7,600 nt of DNA, from NCBI GenBank assembly GCA_031119515.1, contig JAVHXR010000122.1, forward strand, positions 1-7,600, read 5' to 3'. Position numbers and translations under genes: made by a program. Below the pieces are notes generated by a model, which searched no databases, was not told the DNA's origin, and saw only the letters and a program-made list of their open reading frames with translations. Every line of letters starts with the position of its first letter. Within the stretch, counting starts at the first letter, position 1. Of the stretch, positions 1-4,225 are shown in pieces. Origin of the DNA: Propionicimonas sp. (GTDB taxonomy: Bacteria; Actinomycetota; Actinomycetes; Propionibacteriales; Propionibacteriaceae).

Positions 1-575
1 GCTGCCTGAAGGCCGGTCCTGGGATCGCCCGTTCGGAGCTGCCGGCGGGTGTCGCGGCGGTCTGGGTGAGCGAGCGCGGCGACCTGGTCGAGGCAGGGCT
101 GTGGGCGGGGGCCGGCTGGCCGGCGGGCTCACGAACCGCCGTGCTGCTTCCCACGGGGGCGGAACTGGCGGTGGACGAGACGGTGGTGCCGCGGCTCGGC
201 CCGCCCACCGGCTACCTGTACGAGCCGGACCCGGCCGTCATCAGGGCCGGCGGGACCGGGCAGGTGGCGGAGGCGGTGGACGGATGGGCGCTCGCTCCCG
301 GGATCGCCTACCTGGCCGCCGCGGAGCTCGTGGCCACCCCGCTGGCGACCGCGTTCGCGATCGAGGAGGTGCTGGCCTGGGACGAGCGGGCACTGCGCGC
401 CTGGGTCCGGCGGGAGCGGATCGGCGTTCTGGAGATCAAGCTGCGCGGCGTGGACGCGGATCCGGCGGTGCTGCGCCGCAGGTTGAAGCCGTCCGGGCCG
501 AACGCCGCCACCCTCGTGCTGACCCCGACCGTCGACGGCGCCAGGGCGCTGGTCGTCCGCCGGGTCGTCAGCTGA
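1..575 (+). CDS. Class I SAM-dependent methyltransferase with THUMP-like C-terminal domain (5'-truncated)
   Basis: The window opens inside this gene. Codons are read from base 3 and the frame stays open to TGA at 573-575, giving the last 190 residues. The visible part begins with a stretch of the type K-x-G-P-G-I...L-P...W-V-S-E-R-G-D-L-V-E-A-G-L-W, then E-P-D-P-A-V-I-R-A-G and G-I-A-Y-L, and ends in a domain of about 70 residues with L-E-I-K-x-R-G-V-D, L-R-R-R-L, and A-A-T-L-V-L-T. From memory, this order fits actinobacterial proteins with a Rossmann SAM-methyltransferase domain followed by a THUMP-like domain. The SAM-binding motifs would lie upstream of the window and cannot be checked. 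The family is presumed to act on RNA in the cytoplasm, but the substrate is unknown to me. The stop overlaps the end of the convergent GH13 gene by 8 bp. The family call is fairly secure; the activity is inference. Confidence 0.8.
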   Translation, partial: CLKAGPGIARSELPAGVAAVWVSERGDLVEAGLWAGAGWPAGSRTAVLLPTGAELAVDETVVPRLGPPTGYLYEPDPAVIRAGGTGQVAEAVDGWALAPGIAYLAAAELVATPLATAFAIEEVLAWDERALRAWVRRERIGVLEIKLRGVDADPAVLRRRLKPSGPNAATLVLTPTVDGARALVVRRVVS

Positions 576-1788
576 GCTGCCAGGAGTGCGGCGGCACTCC
601 GTCCAGGGGCTCTTCGCCGATGTTCAGCCGCAGCTCGAGCCGATGGTCGGCATCGAACAGGTGGATGGTGATCGAGGTGTTGGCCACCGCCGAGGTGGTG
701 ACGTCTGCGTCGGCCAGCCACGGGTTGCGGCGGCGCAGCGCGATCATCTCCTGGTAGTGGTCGTGCAGCCCGGCGCCGAAGGACAGCAGGCCGTCCGGCG
801 TCTCCGGGAAGGGCGGCCGGACGGCGTCGTCGCCGTAGGCGTGCTCCTGCTTCTCGCCGGTGAAGCCCTGCTCGTCGCCGGCGTAGATCGACGGCACGCC
901 GGGCAGCAGCATCAGCAGGGTCGCGGCGATCCGGACGTCGCGCGGGTCGTCCAGCTGGGTGGCGATCCGGGTGACGTCGTGGTTGCCGAGGAAGGTCTGC
1001 GGCCGGAACTGCCGGCAGAGTTCGCGGTGGTGCTTCAGCGCCCAGTCGAGGGCGAAGAAGTTGCGGTCCTTCAGGGCCGTCCAGGTCAGGTGCCACAGCT
1101 CGTACTGGGTGACGGTGTCCATCCCGGAGGCCGACACGAACTCACCGTAGGGGCCGTGGATCACCTCGCCGAGGACCCAGACCGCGGGGTGCGCGGCGCG
1201 CACCCGCTCAATGATCGGGCGCCAGACCTCCGCGCCGGCGGCGTAGGCGGCGTCGAGCCGCCAGCCGTCGATCCCGCGGTCGAGCCAGTGGATCATCACG
1301 TCGCCGACGAAGCCGGCGACGACGGGGTTGGCGAGGTTGAGTTCGACAAGGCGCGGGTGGCCCTCGAAGTTCCACGGGTAGCCCTCGTCCGACCACCTGA
1401 TCCAGGCGCCCTCAGGGGTGTCCGGGCCGGCGGCGATGGCGCGCCGGACGATCTCGTGGTCCCGGCTGAGGTGGTTGAACACCCCGTCGAGGCAGATCCG
1501 GATGCCGCGGCTCCGGCACTGCGCCAGGAGCGAGTCGAAGTCGGTGTCGTCCCCGAGCCGGGGGTCGATCCGGTAGTGGTCGAGGGTGTCGTAGCCGTGG
1601 GAGCCGGCGGCGAACACCGGGGCCAGCAGCAGCCCGTTGACCCCGAGTTCGATCAGGTAGTCCAGCCAGTTGACGAGCTTGGGGAGGCGGTGGCTGACCT
1701 CGGTCACGGCATGGCGCTCCGCGTCCACGAAGCCGAGCGGGAAGACGTGCCACCAGATGACGGTGGCCGGCCAGTCAGGGGTTGCCAT
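568..1788 (-). CDS. GH13 alpha-amylase-family glycoside hydrolase (neopullulanase-like motifs), cytoplasmic
   Basis: This 406-residue enzyme should hydrolyse or transfer alpha-1,4-linked glucans such as maltodextrins. All GH13 signature regions are visible: region I D-G-V-F-N-H (101-106), region II G-W-R-L-D-A with nucleophile D179, region III G-E-V-I-H with acid/base E208, and region IV L-G-N-H-D-V with H270 and D271. Region V, E-L-N-L-A-N-P (149-155), and the E-x-x-H form of region III resemble the neopullulanase/cyclomaltodextrinase branch more than classical secreted amylases. That branch usually carries an N-terminal CBM34-type domain, which is absent: the barrel starts within the first 15 residues (A-T-V-I-W-W-H-V-F-P). 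There is no signal peptide, so it is probably cytoplasmic. The frame is open further upstream, but ATG at 1788 is chosen because homology begins there and a -10 box lies 7 nt before it. The extension would run into groES. Substrate specificity is not established. Confidence 0.9.
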   Translation of the reverse strand: MATPDWPATVIWWHVFPLGFVDAERHAVTEVSHRLPKLVNWLDYLIELGVNGLLLAPVFAAGSHGYDTLDHYRIDPRLGDDTDFDSLLAQCRSRGIRICLDGVFNHLSRDHEIVRRAIAAGPDTPEGAWIRWSDEGYPWNFEGHPRLVELNLANPVVAGFVGDVMIHWLDRGIDGWRLDAAYAAGAEVWRPIIERVRAAHPAVWVLGEVIHGPYGEFVSASGMDTVTQYELWHLTWTALKDRNFFALDWALKHHRELCRQFRPQTFLGNHDVTRIATQLDDPRDVRIAATLLMLLPGVPSIYAGDEQGFTGEKQEHAYGDDAVRPPFPETPDGLLSFGAGLHDHYQEMIALRRRNPWLADADVTTSAVANTSITIHLFDADHRLELRLNIGEEPLDGVPPHSWQLS

Positions 1789-1795
1789 CACGCGG

Positions 1796-1801
1796 AGTCT
1801 A
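1796..1801 (-). promoter_or_regulatory. Putative -10 box of a leaderless promoter for the GH13 gene
   Basis: Read on the minus strand this is TAGACT, a TANNNT-type actinobacterial -10 element. Exactly 7 nt separate it from the ATG at 1788, so transcription would start at or next to the A of the start codon and the mRNA would have no leader. Consistent with this, no good Shine-Dalgarno sequence precedes the ATG (CCGCGTG). No clear -35 hexamer is seen; that region is occupied by the palindrome at 1808-1823. Confidence 0.55.
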
Positions 1802-1807
1802 GCCCGT

Positions 1808-1823
1808 CGGGCAGCGCTGCCCG
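1808..1823. promoter_or_regulatory. 16-bp perfect palindrome, candidate operator of the GH13 gene
   Basis: CGGGCAGCGCTGCCCG is a perfect inverted repeat without spacer, lying just upstream of the putative -10 box of the GH13 gene and overlapping where a -35 would sit. Its AGCGCT core with flanking GGG/CCC recalls LacI-family sugar-repressor operators such as the Streptomyces CebR box. The regulator is not in the window, and GC-rich palindromes of this size also arise by chance, so the operator role is inference. Confidence 0.35.
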
Positions 1824-1940
1824 GTCGTGGCCCGCCGGGGTCCGGGCAGCCGTCGGCGGGACGCGTCCGGTGTCGGGGCCGGGTGGAGCGGGCGGCGGTG
1901 CTCGCCGGTCCCGGCGGGCCGGTGCCCCGCGGGCGGAGCG
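1824..1940. other. Central part of the divergent intergenic region, nothing recognised
   Basis: This is the middle of the 310-bp gap between the divergent GH13 and groES genes. It is very GC-rich. Although a frame antisense to GH13 stays open through it, I see no ribosome binding site, conserved protein, RNA gene or repeat. Confidence 0.5.
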
Positions 1941-1967
1941 TTGGCACTCGGCTTGATCGAGTGCTAG
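1941..1967 (+). promoter_or_regulatory. CIRCE element 1 (HrcA operator)
   Basis: TTGGCACTC-N9-GAGTGCTAG matches the CIRCE consensus TTAGCACTC-N9-GAGTGCTAA at 8 of 9 positions in each arm with the canonical 9-nt spacer. CIRCE is the binding site of the heat-shock repressor HrcA, usually found in front of groES-groEL and sometimes dnaK operons. Here the spacer contains the putative -35 hexamer, so HrcA bound at this site would block RNA polymerase. Confidence 0.93.
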
Positions 1968-1981
1968 CGCCGGTATAGATT
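1953..1981 (+). promoter_or_regulatory. Probable housekeeping-type promoter of groES-groEL
   Basis: TTGATC (1953-1958) and TAGATT (1976-1981), separated by 17 bp, form a good -35/-10 pair for the main vegetative sigma factor. The overlapping TATAGA at 1974-1979 is an alternative -10 with a 15-bp spacer. The predicted start is near base 1988, leaving a leader of about 110 nt. The -35 sits inside CIRCE 1 and the start point inside CIRCE 2, as expected for a promoter controlled by HrcA repression rather than by a heat-shock sigma factor. Confidence 0.75.
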
Positions 1982-1985
1982 CGGT

Positions 1986-2012
1986 TTAGCACTCTCGTAT
2001 CGAGTGTGCCAA
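1986..2012 (+). promoter_or_regulatory. CIRCE element 2 (HrcA operator, one degenerate arm)
   Basis: The left arm TTAGCACTC is a perfect consensus half-site. After the canonical 9-nt spacer the right arm is GTGTGCCAA, matching 7 of 9 positions of GAGTGCTAA. A second reading pairs GAGTG at 2002-2006 with a 7-nt spacer, but the 9-nt register gives the better full match. The centre-to-centre distance to CIRCE 1 is 45 bp, and the site covers the predicted transcription start. Confidence 0.8.
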
Positions 2013-2060
2013 GGCCACGGTGGCACCGCGACGACACCGGGGCAACCCACACCGACATTC

Positions 2061-2076
2061 CGGGCCGCACGGCCCG
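2061..2076 (+). other. Small GC hairpin in the groES 5' leader
   Basis: CGGGCC-GCAC-GGCCCG forms a 6-bp stem with a 4-nt loop, 9 nt upstream of the groES Shine-Dalgarno sequence. It leaves the ribosome binding site free, so it is not an obvious thermosensor. It may only stabilise the leader or be incidental. Confidence 0.35.
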
Positions 2077-2085
2077 CCACGAACG

Positions 2086-2091
2086 AAAGGG
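2086..2091 (+). promoter_or_regulatory. groES ribosome binding site
   Basis: AAAGGG lies 7 nt upstream of the GTG at 2099 and decides the groES start. The in-frame ATG at 2006 lies inside CIRCE 2 and would add 31 residues not found in GroES proteins. Confidence 0.75.
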
Positions 2092-2098
2092 TTTTGAC

Positions 2099-2395
2099 GT
2101 GGCAGTCACGATCAAGCCGCTCGAGGACCGCATCCTCGTCCAGCCGCTGGAGGCCGAGCAGACCACCGCTTCCGGCCTGGTGATTCCCGACACCGCCAAG
2201 GAGAAGCCGCAGGAGGGTCGCGTCCTGGCCACCGGCCCCGGGCGCATCGACGACAACGGCAACCGCGTCCCCCTGGACGTTGCCGAGGGTGACGTCGTCA
2301 TCTTCAGCAAGTACGGCGGCACCGAGGTCAAGTACAACGGCGAGGAGTACCTGCTGCTCAACGCCCGCGACATCCTCGCCGTCGTCACCAAGTAA
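2099..2395 (+). CDS. groES: Co-chaperonin GroES (Hsp10)
   Basis: This 98-residue protein has the normal GroES length. It caps the GroEL ring in the cytosol as a heptamer and closes the folding chamber. It opens with I-K-P-L-E-D-R-I-L-V-Q-P (5-16), the standard GroES N-terminus. The mobile loop follows, with the hydrophobic tripeptide L-V-I at 27-29 that contacts the GroEL apical domain. The roof hairpin is around D-N-G-N-R-V-P (52-58), and the C-terminal core is K-Y-G-G-T-E-V (71-77) and L-L-L-N-A-R-D-I-L-A (85-94). The GTG start is set by the Shine-Dalgarno at 2086-2091 and by homology. It is the first gene of a two-gene operon, 15 bp ahead of groEL, under the promoter and the two CIRCE operators at 1941-2012. 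Nothing is missing or unusual. Confidence 0.98.
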   Translation: MAVTIKPLEDRILVQPLEAEQTTASGLVIPDTAKEKPQEGRVLATGPGRIDDNGNRVPLDVAEGDVVIFSKYGGTEVKYNGEEYLLLNARDILAVVTK

Positions 2396-2410
2396 GGGGA
2401 ACCACAGCCC

Positions 2411-4018
2411 ATGCCAAAGATCCTTCAGTTCGACGAGGACGCGCGCCGCTCGCTCGAGCGCGGCGTCGACGCCCTCGCCAACGCCGTGAAGGTCACTCTC
2501 GGCCCGAAGGGCCGCTACGTGGTGCTCGACCAGAAGTGGGGCGCTCCGACCATCACCAACGACGGCGTGACCGTCGCCAAGGAGGTCGAGCTCACCGACC
2601 CGTTCGAGAACCTCGGCGCCCAGCTCGCCAAGGAGGTCGCCACCAAGACCAACGACGTCGCCGGTGACGGCACCACGACGGCGACGGTGCTGGCCCAGGC
2701 GCTGGTCCACGAGGGCCTGCGGGCCGTCGCCGCCGGCGCGAACCCGATCGAGCTCAAGCGCGGAATCGACGCGGCCGTCGAGGCCGTCGAGGCCGAGCTG
2801 CGTTCGCTGGCTCGTGACATCGAGACGACCGACGACATGGCCTCGGTAGCCACCATCTCGGCGCGCGACGCCGAGATCGGCAAGCTCATCGCCGACGCCT
2901 TCGACAAGGTCGGCAAGGACGGCGTCATCACCGTCGACGAGTCGAACACCTTCGGCACCGAACTCGAGTTCACCGAGGGCATGCAGTTCGACAAGGGCTA
3001 CCTCTCGCCGTACTTCGTCACCGACCCCGACCGGATGGAGGCGGTGCTGGAGGATCCGTACATCCTGATCAACTCCGGCAAGATCTCCTCGATGAACGAC
3101 CTGCTGCCCGTGCTGGAGAAGGTCATCGGTGCCGGCGGCACCCTGTTCATCGTGGCCGAGGACACCGACGGCGAGGCACTGTCGACCCTGATCGTCAACA
3201 AGATCCGTGGCGTCTTCACCTCGGTCGCAGTGAAGGCTCCCGCCTTCGGTGACCGCCGCAAGGCCATGCTGGAGGACATTGCGATCCTCACCGGCGCGAA
3301 GGTCGTTGCTCCTGAGGTCGGGCTCAAGCTCGACCAGGTCGGTCTCGACGTGCTGGGCCGCGCCCGGCGGATCGTGGTCACCAAGGACAACACCACGATC
3401 GTCGACGGTGCCGGCGACGCCGACGCGGTCGCCGGTCGGGTCGCCCAGCTCCGTGCCGAGATCGAGCGGACCGACTCCGACTGGGATCGCGAGAAGCTGC
3501 AGGAGCGGGTCGCCAAGCTCGCCGGCGGCGTCTGCGTGATCAAGGTCGGCGCCGCGACCGAGGTCGAGCTCAAGGAGAAGAAGCACCGCATCGAGGACGC
3601 CGTCTCGGCGACCCGCGCGGCGATCGAGGAGGGCATCGTCGCCGGTGGCGGCTCGGCCCTCGTCCACGCCGCCAGGGTGCTCGACGGTGGCCTGGGCAAG
3701 ACCGGCGACGTGAAGGCCGGCGTGAACATCGTGGCGAAGGCTGTTGCCGAGCCGCTGCGCTGGATCGCCGAGAACGGCGGTGTGCCGGGCTACCTGATCG
3801 TGTCCAAGGTTGCCGAGCTGGAGCCGGGCAGCGGCTACAACGCCGCGACCGGTGAGTACGGCGACCTGGTGGCCCAGGGCGTCATCGACCCGGTCAAGGT
3901 CACCCGGTCGGCGCTGGCCAATGCCGCCTCGATCGCGGCGTTGCTGCTCACCACCGAGACCTCGGTGGTGGACAAGCCGGAAGAGGAAGAGGCCACCGGC
4001 CACAACCACGCTCACTGA
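2411..4018 (+). CDS. groEL1: Chaperonin GroEL, actinobacterial GroEL1 type (Hsp60)
   Basis: This 535-residue chaperonin subunit should form the ring that folds client proteins with ATP and GroES. The equatorial domain shows T-L-G-P-K-G-R (29-35), D51 and the nucleotide motif G-D-G-T-T-T (85-90). D396 in H-R-I-E-D-A matches the ATPase aspartate (D398 in E. coli), and A-A-I-E-E-G-I-V-A-G-G-G (403-414) is the Cpn60 signature. Apical substrate-binding aromatics G-Y-L-S-P-Y-F (196-202) are present. The protein ends in G-H-N-H-A-H after an acidic E-E-E-E run, instead of the Gly-Gly-Met tail of the main bacterial GroEL. In actinobacteria the groES-linked copy, GroEL1, typically has such a histidine-rich tail, and a second copy with a Gly-Met tail, GroEL2, lies elsewhere. 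ATG at 2411 follows GGGGA at 2396-2400. The gene is co-transcribed with groES and HrcA-controlled. Confidence 0.97.
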   Translation: MPKILQFDEDARRSLERGVDALANAVKVTLGPKGRYVVLDQKWGAPTITNDGVTVAKEVELTDPFENLGAQLAKEVATKTNDVAGDGTTTATVLAQALVHEGLRAVAAGANPIELKRGIDAAVEAVEAELRSLARDIETTDDMASVATISARDAEIGKLIADAFDKVGKDGVITVDESNTFGTELEFTEGMQFDKGYLSPYFVTDPDRMEAVLEDPYILINSGKISSMNDLLPVLEKVIGAGGTLFIVAEDTDGEALSTLIVNKIRGVFTSVAVKAPAFGDRRKAMLEDIAILTGAKVVAPEVGLKLDQVGLDVLGRARRIVVTKDNTTIVDGAGDADAVAGRVAQLRAEIERTDSDWDREKLQERVAKLAGGVCVIKVGAATEVELKEKKHRIEDAVSATRAAIEEGIVAGGGSALVHAARVLDGGLGKTGDVKAGVNIVAKAVAEPLRWIAENGGVPGYLIVSKVAELEPGSGYNAATGEYGDLVAQGVIDPVKVTRSALANAASIAALLLTTETSVVDKPEEEEATGHNHAH

Positions 4019-4029
4019 GCAAGCGGTCC

Positions 4030-4063
4030 GGACGGGCTCCCACCTTCGGGTGGGGGCCCGTCC
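4030..4063 (+). terminator. Strong UUCG-loop terminator of groES-groEL
   Basis: Arms GGACGGGCTCCCACC (4030-4044) and GGTGGGGGCCCGTCC (4049-4063) pair over 15 bp with a single G-U wobble around a C(UUCG)G tetraloop. The stem begins 11 nt after the groEL stop. Only three T residues follow soon after (TGCGTTT), so the U-tract is weak, which is common in high-GC actinobacteria. Confidence 0.9.
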
Positions 4064-4142
4064 TGCGTTTCCGCACCGTCGGGTGGGGTCGACGGGGTGT
4101 TGGCCTGTCCAGGCGCTCCGGGATCCCCGGGGCCCAGGACTC

Positions 4143-4172
4143 TTGAAGCGGGTCGGGCGGTTTGGTTACTGT
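4143..4172 (+). promoter_or_regulatory. Putative promoter of the secreted beta-helix gene
   Basis: TTGAAG (4143-4148) and TACTGT (4167-4172), with an 18-bp spacer, fit an actinobacterial -35/-10 pair. The start would fall near 4179, giving a leader of about 45 nt. It lies downstream of the groEL terminator, so the beta-helix gene is probably its own transcription unit. An imperfect inverted repeat, TTAC-N6-GTAA at 4166-4179, overlaps the -10 and could be an operator, but this is weak. Confidence 0.45.
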
Positions 4173-4212
4173 CCTGTAAGCGCGTGGCACCCCCGCCGCG
4201 CGCCACCTCAAT

Positions 4213-4219
4213 GGAGAGG
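4213..4219 (+). promoter_or_regulatory. Ribosome binding site deciding the beta-helix protein start
   Basis: GGAGAGG lies 6 nt before the ATG at 4226. A competing ATG at 4211 would add five residues and place this perfect purine-rich site inside the gene. The 4226 start also gives a textbook signal peptide. Confidence 0.75.
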
Positions 4220-4225
4220 AATCCC

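Noticed and set aside
586..1956. Long open frame (456 codons) antisense to the GH13 gene
   Set aside because: It is a GC-driven shadow: the opposite strand carries every GH13 catalytic motif, and this frame ends in the intergenic region without any conserved pattern.
2061..2076. RNA thermometer in the groES leader
   Set aside because: The hairpin does not sequester the Shine-Dalgarno or the start codon, and CIRCE operators already explain heat control.
1789..2412. N-terminal extension of the GH13 gene up to base 2412 on the minus strand
   Set aside because: The extension would overlap the CIRCE promoter and all of groES, has no similarity to GH13 N-domains, and the internal ATG at 1788 has a properly spaced -10 box.
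1964..4015. Long open frame (683 codons) antisense to groES-groEL
   Set aside because: It mirrors the conserved groES-groEL codons exactly, has a composition rich in D, G, L, R and V typical of antisense shadows in high-GC DNA, and shows no recognisable domain.
4081..4140. Short GC palindromes such as GGGATCCC and CCCCGGGG after the groEL terminator
   Set aside because: They are short, overlapping and expected by chance at this base composition, with no promoter or gene feature tied to them.
4097..4225. Upstream start for the beta-helix protein at 4097
   Set aside because: It would put the putative promoter and the ribosome binding site inside the gene and bury the signal peptide behind 43 extra residues.
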